Assembly (NCBI GenBank): GCA_963966185.1
Contig: CAWZYM010000232.1
Span: forward strand, 751,001-815,000
Origin: Rhabditoides inermis
Lineage: Eukaryota; Nematoda; Chromadorea; Rhabditida; Rhabditidae
Reading direction: 5' to 3'
Length of the DNA: 64,000 nt
In this document: positions 1 to 12,349 of the stretch, piece after piece
How positions within the stretch are numbered: position 1 is the first letter of the stretch
Layout: every line of letters starts with the position of its first letter
Notes under the pieces: model-generated
What the model saw: the letters and a program-made list of their open reading frames with translations, nothing else
What the model was told of the DNA's origin: nothing
Database searches by the model: none
Program-made: the position numbers and the translations under genes

Positions 1-521
1 CAGCTGAAAATTTGAAATCAAAATTGGTCCCATCTCGATTAGCCTACCGTTCAAAGTTTCAATATTGCAAAAATTGGGTTCGGAGAAATACGCGCAAATG
101 ATCGAAGGCCTTTCACTTGCTTCATGGCTCAGTGCATGTGCGCTGCGTTGTGGCACCGAGCTCGCTGGTTCGATTCCTGTTCGCGCCAAATGTTTTGCGC
201 GTGTGAAAATGAGGAGTTGTGGCAGATTGTGGCAGAAATAAGTCGCCACTGTTCCTTTAATGGGCCAAATTTGCATATTTGACAAAAACGACCCTATACA
301 TCTTGTAGAGGACCTTTGATAATCCTTGTATGCGCCGGCATAGCTCCTAGTAACCACATGCCCAAAAAGTGTCCGATTCTTACAGAGACGGTGTGATATA
401 TTATAATTCGTTGAACAAACACTCACATTCACAACGTGATAATAATTTGAGATACTCGTAAATCAATATAAATCAATCTCAATAGGGATTCAATGTCGAA
501 TCTGGAGTGAGAATGGCAGAA
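1..521. other. Downstream flank of bestrophin, no gene seen
   Basis: No convincing coding exon is visible. The stretch is moderately AT-rich and holds the bestrophin 3' flank plus one tRNA-like sequence, listed separately. Confidence 0.5.
118..190 (+). repeat. tRNA-like sequence (SINE or tRNA remnant)
   Basis: An A-box-like TGGCTCAGTGC at 125-135 and a B-box-like GGTTCGATTCC at 167-177 have tRNA-like spacing. The bases expected to form the acceptor stem do not pair, so a functional tRNA is unlikely. A tRNA-derived SINE head or a tRNA pseudogene is the better reading. Confidence 0.4.
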
Positions 522-3185
522 TCACCAGGTGATGTGCCTGAAATGGGATTGAGAGGGGATAAGGAAGAAAGAGAGAAGGGGGAACATACCGTTTGGTCTT
601 CCACGTCTTTCCGCAGAGGGAAGTGCCCGCCTCCTCCTCCGCCTCCACCATATCGCCCTTCACCCTCAAAAGACATGAGTGAACAATTATAAACAAAACA
701 CTTGAACCATGAACTTACTTGATGTATGAGTGTAGCTTGGGCTTGTGTTCTCCGATGCCCCTGCTGAATGGGGTGTGGGGCAGCTGGGGCAGGCGACCCG
801 CACGCTCCAGCCAGAACTGGTCGTCCTCCGGCTCCGCTGAAACGACCATCAGTCCACACTCACACTCACACTCATCTCTACACTCTCTCTTTCTTTCTCC
901 CCTTCCTGTTATCTCTCTCCCTCTATCCTCTCCCTTTCTTTCTTTCTCTCTCTCTCTCTCTCCCCCCCCTCTCTCTCTCTCCCCTCCCCCTTCCTCTCCA
1001 CTCACGAACGGGCGCAGGCTGGAGCTTGTGCACGATGGAGAATGAGGTGGCAATGTTCCTGTCGAGGATGTAGTTCAGCTCGATGTCGTCATCGTCCAGA
1101 CCGAACGGACGCATCAGGTCCTGCCCCACCTGAAACACACAAACGAACAGTAGCGAATCGAAGAACCCTTATCCCACCTTGAACCAGCCGACAAAGAACA
1201 TGTACTGGACGATGGTGAAGATGGGGAGAATGAGGTCGACCTGCAGAGAAAGGGGTTCATGGAGAGAGAAGAGGAGAGAGATGAGGAGAGAGAGAGGGGG
1301 GGAGAGAAGAGGAGAGAAAGAGAGAGAAAGAGAATGAGACCCCTCCACGAACCTGCTTATCCCCACGCGAGTCGATAAACTGCCTACCAAAGAGAGAGAA
1401 GAAGAAGTATGCGTACGTCGCCAGAGCAGCCACCTGCAATCGATCGTTATCGATCAGTCAATCGATATGCACTCACCTGTGTGTACACGAGGGGCACGCA
1501 CACCCAGTCGTAGCAGTAGAGACGGCGTATCTGCTGTCTGTACGTCTTCAGCTCGGACATGAAGTTGTTGACGAGGGAGGCCATGGGCGCGTTTTCCTTC
1601 ACCTCCTCGGCTATGATGTGCTGCACCCAGTGAAGAGGAGTCATCCAACGGATAGTCTCACAGTCGGTCTGCAAGGGTCGGTCTCTCTCTCTCTCACACA
1701 GTCGGTCTCTCTCTTTCTCTCTCTCTCTCTCCTCTCACATGTGCATCTTCGAGTGTCTGGAACTCCTTCTGTGTGAGCAGCCCCGCGTCGATCAGATGTC
1801 TCACCGTCGGGAAGCGTAGCCGTATCTTGGACGAGATGTCACGCCTGAAACCGCCGCCATGGGCCCCGCCCTCGGACGCTCCGCCCACCATGCGAGGGCG
1901 TTGGCGAGGTTGAGGTAGCGGGCGACGTTATGGCGGCGTCGCTGGCTCTGTTCCGAGTCTCCGGGAATGACTGTGCATAGCATGGAGAGGATGTCCTCCG
2001 GCCAGTTGAGACACTCGAACTGACGCCACCACCTGCAAACCAACGAGTCAATGTCGCAGAATCGATCAAATGTGACGAATTCACATTTGCAAGTTCGATT
2101 TGAGTGGACAAGTTGGATGAGTGTGGTCGCTCGTCATTTCTTCCCTCTCACCACACAGGACTGCCGCCTGTCTGCCTCTGACAGTCCTTCCGAACCTCCT
2201 CTCTTCCCCGCCCCGCGTGTCAGTCAAACATGCGGGGCTGGCTACCGATCTTCCTCCTGTTCGCTCCACCCATATTAGCCACTCCCACAGCACCCACCAT
2301 CTACGGGCAGCGAATCATAGTCAACGAGTGAGTGCACCAACATCAATTGTTTATCGATTCCTTTTCGAATCACAGTTACGATGATGACGTGTCGTCGGAT
2401 CGGGACGAGTTCTCCGAGCAGCTTCGTCTCAACGACAGCGAATTTCGAATGTTCGTCTACGGAGAGAATGTCAACGATCTCAGCATCGTGTGGCTGTCCA
2501 GGTACATCGCAACAAAAATTAGTCAATATCCGATCGATATGTCAGGTACCACGACTGTCGAGTGTTCGAGCGGAATGGGACGGTGGTGTACGAGGAGTAC
2601 AACGGGACGCAGCTAGAGCAGATGGTGCGAGTGGATCTGGGAGGGGGAGGAGGGGAGTGGAGACGGCCGATGTACGTGTGCACACTGCCCAATGCGACCA
2701 CACACAGGACACTCGTCACTCTGCCACCCGGTGAGACTCCTTCCATCTCCCATCGCATTCCATTCCGCAGACTCCATCTCGCACTGGTACCTGATTGCCG
2801 TCATCGTCTTCCTGGCTGCTCTTTCCGCACTCTTCACTGGACTCAACATTGGACTCATGGCGCTATCCATAGAGACACTGCGGGTACGAGGCATCCAATC
2901 CTAATAGTACACGACCACTAGCACTCCCTTCTCTCTTGAACCTTCAACCGTGTATCTTTTTTCCAGAACATCCAGAACTACGACTCGAACAAAAGGAACC
3001 AAATGTACGCGGCCAACATTCTGCCCATCCGAGCCAGCGGAAACTTCACCATGTGCACCATCATTCTCGGTGAGATGCCCGATCTACCCATGTGACCGAA
3101 TGAACTACTCTAGGAAACACGATCGCCAACACTATTCTTACTGTGCTCATCGATCTGTTCTGGCTGAGTCTCGATGTGAAGTGGG

Positions 3186-3240
<55 letters not shown>

Positions 3241-5283
3241 CCGTATTGCAGGGTCGAGATTTGGGTGAATTACGTTATCACAACGGTCTGTCCCACCATC
3301 ATTCTACTCTTCATCGGCGAAATTTTTCCGCAAGTCGTATGCACAAAGTGAGCTCACCCTCTCTTGTCCCCCGTTATACCATTCCTTTTCAGATACGCCC
3401 TGTTTATCGGCTCTCACACCCGCCATCTGATGATGTTCTTTATGGTTCTGCTCTTTCCCCTCTCCTGGCCCCTATCCATAGCACTCGACTGGATGATTGG
3501 CAAAGATACCAAGGATTTCTACGATCAGGCGAGTCTCCCCTCTCCATTCCTTTCTCATCGGCCGGCCGTTCTTCTAGGAGAAGCTGCGCACTTTGATCCA
3601 GCAGGAGAAGGAGGCCAAGGAGAAGGGCGGGCCGGGCAGGGACACGTTCAAGGAGACGGCACTCATTGCCACCATGGACATGGCAGACAAGAGAGCCGGC
3701 AGGATCATGACATCCATTGCAAAGGTTGTGCACATAGAGTACTGCGGAAGTATCGTAAACCTAGGTGTTCATGCTGTCGGAGAATACTGTACTCAACGTG
3801 GAGATCACCAAAGTCATCTTCAAGAGCAATCACACTCGCATTCCAGTGCACAAGATCGGGGATACGAATGTGGTAGGGTAGTCAGACAATCCTCCATCCT
3901 CCTCCTCTCGCACAGATAGTGGGCATCCTGAACGTGAAGAACCTGGTGTTGATCGATCTGCACGCGGGGCTCACTGCGGGCACGGTCATGGAGCTGTGGT
4001 ACAGGAGCACACTAGTGAGTGTACACCCGCCTTCTCTCTCTTCCTTCTCTCATCGTCGTCTCACTAATGACCCAATGATCTCGTCTAGTTCCGCTATGTG
4101 CCGGCCGAGATGTCAGTGACGAAGCTCATGTCTGAGATGAAGAAGGACTACACGATAGCTGTGGTGATGGAGTGGGACGGGGCTGGAGGAAGACACAGGG
4201 TGCAGGGCATTGTCACACTCGAAGATGCCATGGAGGAGGTGATCGGAGAGATACAGGTATGCACATGACACACATCGGGAAGAGAGTTCTCCCTATAGGA
4301 CGAGAAGGACGTGCAGGCCAAGGAGGCCCGGACGAGGAGTGCGCTCGAAAGGAGCAAGACGCCCTCGCCTCCGCTCATGGTACTCGAGAAGAAGGCCAGT
4401 ATGGTCAACAGTCCGCATCAACTCGCCCCGCCCTCAAAAGACCCGCCTCTTCCACCGCCGAGACTGAACAATAGAAAGAGTCGGATGGGCAAGTACAAGT
4501 CAGTTGGCATATTTTCCTCCAGTTTCTACACTCCTTTGTTCCAGGCAAGACGGCTATGGTTCTCCCTCGGAACCACTACTCGCATCGGTCAAGAAATCAG
4601 ACCAAATCCAGCAATCGAGGAGGGTCGACGTCGACAAACGATAGAGGAAGAGATTAAAACAAGACTATCTTACATTCAAAACATATGTTAAACCGAGAGT
4701 ATTATCAGATAAAAGTGTTGTAATGTGGCCATATTTGTGTGGATAAAAGTTTGAGGAAAGTGAATGTTTCAAACGTTGACCTACCTAGAGACGACATATG
4801 TTAAACCGAGAGTATTATCAGTTAAAAGTGTTGTAATGTGGCCATATTTGTGTGGATAAAAGTTTGAGGAAAGATAATGTTTCAAACGTTGACCTACCTA
4901 GAGACGACGTTGGACACGTAGAATCCGAGGAGGAATGTGAGGGGGATCTGCTTGGTGTAGTTGTCGAACATGTCACAGATGCGCTCGAACATACGCCTGG
5001 AAAGGCAGCACTATCCTTCACTATTTCAGACACTGCATTCACAATTTCCATAACAACAGAACAACCCGTAAAATATTGCGGAAAAGGTTTAGGAGATCAT
5101 GAATTCATAATTATGGATCCTCTACTGCCCTGATCACATGATAAAAGAGAATATCTTCTCTTTCCCACCCACTTGTACTTGTGCTTATCGTCGTCATCGT
5201 CGTCCCATTCCTCCAGCAACGGAATCACATCCGTGTAGAACAGACGGATCGCATAGAACATAGCCTGAGGGCATGACATTAGA

Positions 5284-5342
<59 letters not shown>

Positions 5343-5456
5343 AGAGGAAGAGGGACTGACGAGGTAGACGATGAGCTCCTTCCACACGGATCTCCATATG
5401 CTGCCCTTCCACCGTAGCAGCAGCTGGAAGAAGTTGCCCGAATACGAGATTGTCAT
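522..5456 (-). CDS. Bestrophin-family chloride channel
   Basis: Bestrophins are pentameric calcium-activated anion channels of the plasma membrane. Twelve exons join in phase: 5361-5456, 5173-5264, 4898-4996, 1889-2032, 1739-1844, 1477-1668, 1353-1433, 1178-1240, 1006-1129, 719-836, 590-664 and 522-537, giving 1206 nt (401 aa). The N-terminus carries the family start MTISYSG and [11 protein letters not shown]. The neck segment reads [11 protein letters not shown], keeping the conserved Ile/Phe/Phe, followed by SRWWRQF. The calcium clasp is [10 protein letters not shown] and the cytosolic region has [13 protein letters not shown]. The ATG follows a TTTTAG acceptor by two bases, suggesting trans-splicing. 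The intron between exons 3 and 4 (2033-4897) holds the CNNM-like gene on the other strand; the split codon AG|G = Arg and the SRWW join show both halves belong together. The last 16-nt exon is the least certain part. Confidence 0.92.
2230..4644 (+). CDS. CNNM/ancient conserved domain protein (DUF21 + CBS pair)
   Basis: CNNM proteins are membrane proteins linked to magnesium homeostasis. A signal-peptide-like start ([17 protein letters not shown]) is followed by an extracellular domain. The DUF21 membrane domain includes [27 protein letters not shown] and [10 protein letters not shown]. Two CBS motifs follow ([17 protein letters not shown]..., then FRYVPAEM... to [17 protein letters not shown]), then a basic/proline-rich tail ending at TAG 4642-4644. 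About 14 exons give roughly 590 aa. No cyclic-nucleotide-binding-like domain is seen after the CBS pair, so the C-terminus is shorter than in vertebrate CNNMs. The intron after FYDQ (donor 3529) uses a GC donor (GCGAGT). The whole gene sits inside an intron of the bestrophin gene on the opposite strand. Confidence 0.88.
3189..3237 (+). repeat. (GA)n microsatellite in CNNM-like intron
   Basis: A nearly pure GA run of about 49 bp lies within the intron between the DVK and VEIW exons. Confidence 0.95.
4682..4907. repeat. 113-bp tandem duplication including a splice donor
   Basis: Two head-to-tail copies (4682-4794 and 4795-4907) differ at only a few positions. The second copy contains the end of bestrophin exon 3 and its GTAGGT donor (4892-4897 on the complement). 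The first copy carries the same donor at 4779-4784, now stranded inside the intron. The array starts about 40 bp after the stop codon of the CNNM-like gene. Confidence 0.93.
5286..5334. repeat. (GA)n microsatellite in bestrophin intron 1
   Basis: A dinucleotide run of about 50 bp. On the bestrophin sense strand it reads (TC)n and forms most of the stretch between donor and acceptor of the first coding intron. Confidence 0.95.
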
Positions 5457-5713
5457 ACCTAAAAGTGAAAATATTATACCGCTGGAAATAGCTTGCAAAC
5501 TACTGCGGGATGAAGATACATGCCGAAAAGTCAAGACGGAGTGTGAAATAATTACATATTGCACACATCATGAACAAGAGCGAAATGGAAGTGAAGGTGA
5601 CAGAGCTTGTACAATGTGTGCATCAGTAATCCGCCTCTCTCCCATTGAACGATGTTCAATTGACAATACGCGCCCGCTTTTTGTAGTGACAGGAGAGAGG
5701 GAGAGAGATAGAG

Positions 5714-5769
<56 letters not shown>

Positions 5770-7625
5770 GATAAATCGAACCGGCGGCACGCACTCTCAC
5801 AAATAATTCATGCATAACGAGACAACGGTATGGGTGCAGTCGATAACAAAGCGAGCCAACTACGAGACTTTGGAGAAAGATAACATGACTCGGACTCGGT
5901 ATCAGCAACAAATCACCAAAAACGCTGACTCACACAAAGCGCACAACAAATAATCAAACGCAGAGGATTACTCATCCAGAAAAATCGGACGGACATGTAT
6001 TGATTCCACATCACCATCAGTAACAGTCCCATACGAAAGAAGGTGATCGTCTAGCACGGACACATGGACTAAATGGCTGATTTGATTACGCTAGTGATAC
6101 TCTCAACCTCTCAACAGCCATCTATCACACACTCTCACTCTGCCTGTGCAGACCTGGTAGACCAAGTATGCGACCGCAACAACATTGACCGGTAAGAGGT
6201 GTAAAGAGAGCAACACAGAATCACGAGAGCAATGAGTAGTGATCACATCAGAAAAAAACGGGACTAGCAACATTCAAATCGAGAGCATTCCAACAGCGAG
6301 TGCGCGAAATGCGGTGACAAGGTCACTCTCACTGTGGTGAGCGGGGAGAGAGAGAGAGAGAGAGAGAGAGACCACATGCACGCCGTGGTATAATGAGATG
6401 ATTTGAATGTTCATCGCGTGATGGGAACATGACATTGACATGTCAATTCAATACAAACTCTCCACAACTTGAATAGAATAGTGAGTACGAGTTCGATACA
6501 AACCCCAATGGTGCCCTGTCACTGTCGATATAATGTTTGCTCATTCCACATACGCACTCCTCACACACAGGGAAATCAAAACGAAACGCGCAGGCACGAC
6601 TACAACAACAAACCGTAAGTTGCTCAACTGATTTCAAAACGGGATAACGGTGAAAAACGTGACCATAAAATGTGCGAGATATTGCATTATGTCGACTTCG
6701 AAAACAGTTGGTAATTACATTTCAAGGCTGCGTGGCTACAACTGGCAAGTAACCACGTCTGTCCAGTCTCCTAGGGGAGAGAGAGAGCGCACGTCGTTGC
6801 TAATACACCATACTGGAGACGACCACGCGCCCAAAAGTGGACTGCGAAAAAAAACTCTGCCGAAAAAAGTGCGCCGTCTTAATGAGGAGAACATGCGGGA
6901 GAGCGCATAGGATCAATAGACTCCCGCGACGAGGCTGTCGCCTCCCATTGTCTCCAATCTGTGGTCAGGCAGAATAGGGAGTGACACCCTTCTGAAACAC
7001 TGCTGCAATCCGCGAGGGAAAACGCGCGATGCCATAGCGACACACGATTATATGAGTGTGGAAAGTGGAAACCCTGCACTGTCATAATACGACGTGAGGG
7101 TAGGAGATGCGAGAAAGCAACCCAAAACAACATACACATATCGGGTTTCTGTAGAGCGCACGCTTAGGAAAATTGCTTGAGAACGCTGCATTTTTGAGGA
7201 AACGATAGAACAATAGACGCTCGCACAGTTGAGTGGCTGCTCTCATAATAGTAGCGAGGGTCACTCACGGATTCACACAGCAAACACGACAAGTGGCAAC
7301 TGCGGTCGCCCAGTCAGAGAGCGCGCTCTCACCTTACAATAGACGGCGGAAATGAAACACCGTCGAGGCGCTCCGTTTTGCCCGCATAGAGAGGGAGAGA
7401 GAGACCAACATCATCAATGTAATACCGAGGACAAACTTGCCCTCTCCACTAACGACCAAAGAGCACTCAACACAAGAGAATCATTTACGTCTGCCCATCT
7501 CGGAATGCCTGTTTTACATATGATTCGCATCCACCCAGTCATTTCCCTGAGCCTCTGGATCGCTTGATAAGCGATGCTGGACGGTCATTCGGGACGCCTT
7601 CTCTCTGCCGCGTCGTCCAGCAGCC
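5457..7625. other. 2.2-kb spacer between bestrophin and phosphatase 5' ends
   Basis: The two flanking genes are divergent, so both promoters are expected here. It contains (GA)n runs near 5690-5767 and 6347-6372. No reading frame with recognisable protein features or matching splice sites was found. Confidence 0.5.
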
Positions 7626-8848
7626 ATGGCGGAAATGGATGTGGACAACCTCATGGGTCGCCTGCTCAACGTCGGACAGGCCGGCGGCCGCCTCACACAC
7701 TCGGTACGCGAATATTGCAACCACGCCACTCGCTGCTACCGATGACCGACTCTTTCTAGATCTCCGAGGATGAGCTGATGAAGCTGTGCTTCGTGACCAA
7801 GACAGTGTTCATGAAGCAGTGTTCCCTAGTGGAGGTGGACGCCCCGATCATCGTGTGCGGAGACATCCACGGACAGTTCTCGGATCTGCTGCGCATATTC
7901 GACAAGAACGGCTTCCCGCCCGATGTCAACTACCTGTTCCTGGGAGACTACGTCGATCGCGGACGCCAGAACATCGAGACCATCTGCCTCATGTTCTGCT
8001 ACAAGATCAAGTGAGTACCCTATCCTCTACTGTACTGTACTGTCTACTGTACGCTACCTCTACCGTCTAGATACCCGGAGAACTTCTTCATGCTGCGCGG
8101 CAACCACGAGTGTCCGGCGATCAACCGCGTGTACGGCTTCTACGAGGAGTGCAACCGCCGCTACAAGAGCATCCGTCTGTGGAACGCCTTCCAGGACACT
8201 TTCAACTGGATGCCGCTGTGCGGGCTCATCTCCTCCAAGATCCTCTGCATGCACGGAGGCCTGTCTCCCCAACTGGTCAACTTCGATCAGCTACGCTCCC
8301 TGCCGCGTCCCCAGGACCCGCCCAACCCCTCCATGGGTATCGACATCCTCTGGTGGGTATACGGTAGAAAACAGTAAGATAGGAATACGGTAACCTACAG
8401 TATCTCACTGATTACTGTTCTAGGTCTGACCCGGATCCGTGGGTGAAGGGATGGCAGGCGAACACTCGCGGAGTGTCGTACATCTTCGGACAGGATGTGG
8501 TTGTGGACATGTGCACCAAGCTCGAGATCGACCTTGTCGCCCGCGCCCATCAGGTACAATGCGCGCAATGACCACGCCCACTGATGCCCCGCCCCTTGCA
8601 GGTCGTCCAGGACGGCTACGAGTTCTTCGCGTCTCGCCGTATGGTGACCATCTTCTCCGCCCCGCACTACTGCGGACAGTTCGACAACTCTGCTGCCACC
8701 ATGAAGGTACCACTCCTCCAAGACACGCCCCCGCTGACTCTGCCTCATTTAGGTTGACGAGAACCTGGAGTGCTCGTTTATGATGTTCCGTCCGACTGCC
8801 AAGGCTGTGATCAAGATGAACCAGCCGGCCCCGCCCCCGGCTGCCTGA
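7626..8848 (+). CDS. PP1-like Ser/Thr phosphatase catalytic subunit
   Basis: Metal-dependent PPP-family phosphatase removing phosphate from Ser/Thr. Six exons (7626-7703, 7760-8010, 8071-8352, 8424-8553, 8602-8706, 8753-8848) give 942 nt (313 aa). The signature motifs are intact: GDIHGQ, GDYVDRG, LRGNHE, HGGLSP and RAHQVV. It departs from canonical PP1 at [11 protein letters not shown], where PP1 usually has Asn and Glu in place of this His and Gln. The tail ends in a short Pro/Ala stretch. These differences and the divergent N-terminus suggest a member of the nematode-expanded PP1-like group rather than the housekeeping PP1. An AATAAA lies at 9050-9055. Confidence 0.93.
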
Positions 8849-9049
8849 GCCCCCTCTTCCTTCCAACACACGTCTTTCTAGTGTAGTTTGACTCTATTCG
8901 ATAGACAAATACAACACACATCAACACTTTCTGTCTACGCTTGCGATAAATAGCTTTTGATATGTACAGTTGTTTTGTTAACTTTTTTGAATCTCAAGAA
9001 ATACAGATACTGGCACGTCACGGACGTTCTACAAACATAAATGTGATAA

Positions 9050-9055
9050 AATAAA
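9050..9055 (+). promoter_or_regulatory. Polyadenylation signal AATAAA (phosphatase)
   Basis: Canonical hexamer about 200 nt after the phosphatase stop codon and about 100 nt before the convergent COG8 stop. Confidence 0.6.
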
Positions 9056-9157
9056 ATTGAAAAGCAATTAATTTATCCGCACCAAGGTAAAATCACAGAT
9101 TATTACATCACACCAAAGCTGTTAAAAATAAATATGCACATTCAATCACACCGCTGC

Positions 9158-12100
9158 CTAGTCTGCCTTTCCCTTCTTCTTGGAAGGAACGACGGTGGGC
9201 GGGTGCGACGTGGGCGGAGCCGCCACAGCGTGCTCCTCTGCCTGCTCCTCCCATCCCCACTCCTGCTTCTCCTCCTGTCCGGTCGGATCGGCAGAGGCAC
9301 TCGCATCTTCCTCTCCCCATCCCCACTCCCCTCCCTCCGCCCCTTCTCCTTCCTCCTCCTCGTCCCAGTTCACTGCTCCGCTCTGCTCCGGCGCCTTCTC
9401 CACTTCCATCAGGGCCGACGCACACTGCTCAGCAACGGGCTCCGGAGACTCGACATGCTGCACCTCCACTGGAGTGAGAATCTTCTCGGGAGTCGCCAAA
9501 GGAATCGGAGCAGCCACCTGCTCCTCCTGCTCCATAACTGTCTCGACAGGCTGCGAAGTCTGCTCCTCCATCTCCCCTGCATCCTCTATATCGAACTTGA
9601 CAGGCTCGTGCTTCTCCTCCTCCCTCGGCTGCTCCTTCTCCGCAAACGAGGGTGCAGTGGAGTGCACTTCCATCTTCTCCTCCTCCGCCACATCGACAGC
9701 AGGGATGACGACCTCCTCCTGCTGCACAGGCTCCACCGCTGGAGGAATGAGTACGCTCTCATGCTTGTCTTTTCCCTTGTAGAGGACTGCGTCGAGGTCG
9801 ATCTCCTGGAGTGTCTTCCTGTGCAGGCAGGCAGCGAGCGCCGCCTCCAGTCTATCGGCGGACTCGCACGAAGCAGCCAGCTGAGACACGCCCACGTCAC
9901 ACATGCGCTCCTCAAAACAGACAGGCATCAGCACACTGGCGAGAAGGGGCGTCACTCACATACTGCATCCGGCTGACGGCGGTTCCGAAGAGACGGGCGA
10001 CGACCGAGTGGGGGAAGTAGAAGAGGACACAGCGGTTGAGGAACGGCACGAAGTGGACGGCGAAGATGCGCACGGCCTGAACAAGAACGGAGACCATCAT
10101 CTCTACTCCCCTCACTCGCCCACCTTGTTGAAGTTTGCATGTGCGTGCATGGCGGCGAGCCAATTGAGAACGGCGCGCACAGAGTCACGCACAGTGTCCA
10201 GAACACGAGACAGCTCAAGTGGCGGAATTGGCGATTGCGATACACTTTCGGAACCCAACCCACCATGATGGGCGAGAGGGAATAACGCATTGCCCCCAGA
10301 GCCTCGATCAGGCCATTGCCATATACACACAGGTCGTCCCACAGGGACAGCTCGGGGTGCGGAGACGGCGGGGCGTCATCTCAACAGTCGTATTGTCCTT
10401 CCCCCTCTCTCTCCACTCACCTGCAGAACCACTGGCTAACTCGTCCAGTCCCCCGACGTCCCTGTTGAGGACGTCGAGTCGCTTGAGCTCGACCAGCTGA
10501 GTGGTCGTCTCCCGCACAGACTGGCGGAAGCGAGAGCACACCATCTCCGACAGACAACCCAGTGCCTGTCACACAACAATCAATAAACGCACAACGAAGA
10601 ACCAATGAGTACCTGTGATCGGAAGTCCATTCCCATGCGACCGAACGAGGCGGCCATCTGCATCAGCTTGGACCACACCTGCGACATGTCCAGGACACAC
10701 CTCAAGCAACACGTCTCTCTCTCACTCTCTCCCTCCCTCACACCCAACCCAAGAGAAACAGTATTGTAATGGTACATCGATGTGATGTCACAAGTCCACT
10801 TATTAAATCAACTCACTATTCCACACTGGTCTTATTTATCCATTCATCCTTTCCCCACTCACTTCATGTCGACCCTGGCAATGAGCTGGAAGAGTCTGTG
10901 CATGTGTCTGCCCGCCCACTGACCGAGCAGCACCGAGGGGGCACACGCAGGCCACGCCTCCCAACGAGGGTCCACGGACGGCTGGAAGGGATGAGAGTAG
11001 GGGGAGAGAGGGTGAGAGGGTGAGAGGGAGAGAGGGGGAGAGAGAAAAGACAGGAAGAGAGCGTGGGCGAAAGAGAAAACAGAGAAAGGGATACTCACGT
11101 CCTTCTTCACCGCCTCGTTTTCAGGAAAGACTGCCATGTAGAGGACCATTGTGTCGTGCATGAAATCCTTGTACAGCGAGATCGCCTTTACCGCAATGTC
11201 CGGATGCGTCTGAAATCAATCGATTAGGATCAATCAATATCAATCGATACTCGCCTGAATATCGAGCAGCTGTTTCTCGAGGTACACATCCCTGTACTGA
11301 AGCACACTGGCGCGAAGCTGCGCCGCCGACAGATACGGAATCTTGCGCACGTTGTTCACAACCTACATCCAGCAATACATACATATTACCTATCAAACAA
11401 TCAATCAATCAATCAATCAATATGTTCACTTGAATGCTTGCAGCCAGGTCGAGGGGTCCGGCGAACTTGTTGAAGAGCTCCTCGAGCAAGTACGCGCGAG
11501 ACTCCACCAGAGAGTCGGCTATGTGCTGCAAACCATACATAATCAGCCATAATTCGTACACTCAAACAAACGAAAACCTTATCAATCAATCAACCAATCA
11601 ATCAATTAAAAAGTGACCTTGATGGTGGGGTTGTTGGTGGCTGCGTGCTGGTGCAGCTGCATTCCATAGTTGGTGAGCGAGTAGGCGGCCTCATAGTAGC
11701 CAGCACGAATGCACACGTCCATACGCTGTACAAAAGAAATTATAGACCGATACTGGATCGATAGCACTCACGGCGGGCAGCCCGATGATCTCCCACATGG
11801 GGCTGTCGGCGGCGGACGCGCGGGACACCACAGCAGTCTCCGCGTTCAACTCCCTCGCCTCAACACACAAACAATCGAGATGTCTAAACAGTCATTGAAT
11901 TATCAGAACCCACCTTGCCGAAGAAGTTGTTCATTTCGCTGACCAGCTGCGGTACTTCTGCCGACACTTCCGACAACTTACTCGTCATCTCAGTGAACTG
12001 AAATCAATTAATCAATCAATACGTTAATCGATAAACCACACGCTGCCCCTCCACTAACAATATTGGTACAGTGTTGTGTGGTCCTGCCCGCATCGGCGTA

Positions 12101-12349
12101 CGTCGAGTAGTTGTGAAAAGCGAGGTCGCCTAGAATCCATTTTTTTCAATCCCTCTGTCCTCCATTCCTCTCTTCACCCACCTATTTGCTCCTGAACAGC
12201 CCGCAGCTCCGACGACACACGACCACGCTCCTCGCCTGAACCGAAGGAAACGTAACATATTGTACAGTGAAACGAAGCAACGTACGCAGCTGGGCGGCTC
12301 CCATGTTTCGCAGCTCATTCTCAGCTTCTATCGATTCGGCCGAAGCCAT
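9158..12349 (-). CDS. cogc-8: COG8, conserved oligomeric Golgi complex subunit 8
   Basis: COG8 belongs to the lobe B half of the COG tethering complex acting in intra-Golgi vesicle traffic. Sixteen exons, from 12286-12349 down to 9158-9910, sum to 2211 nt (736 aa) with every phase matching. Family-like segments include LAFHNYSTYADAGRTTQHC, AADSPMWEIIGLPA, RMDVCIRAGYYEAAYSLTNY, and VPFLNRCVLFYFPHSVVARL. The last exon adds about 200 residues of Glu-rich, low-complexity sequence with two WGWGEE/WGWEE-like motifs, ending in KKKGKAD. The intron after LLDIQ (donor 11249-11254) uses a GC donor. The gene lies 461 bp downstream of another minus-strand gene, an arrangement compatible with a nematode operon. 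The symbol follows the C. elegans name and rests on family resemblance. Confidence 0.85.

Noticed and set aside
4898..5456. Separate truncated bestrophin fragment
   Set aside because: It joins the 0.5-2.0 kb exons in exact phase across a family-conserved junction, so one gene is simpler.
9134..9976. 280-residue plus-strand frame
   Set aside because: Antisense shadow of the Glu-rich last exon of COG8; GAG codons read as CTC on the other strand leave few stops.
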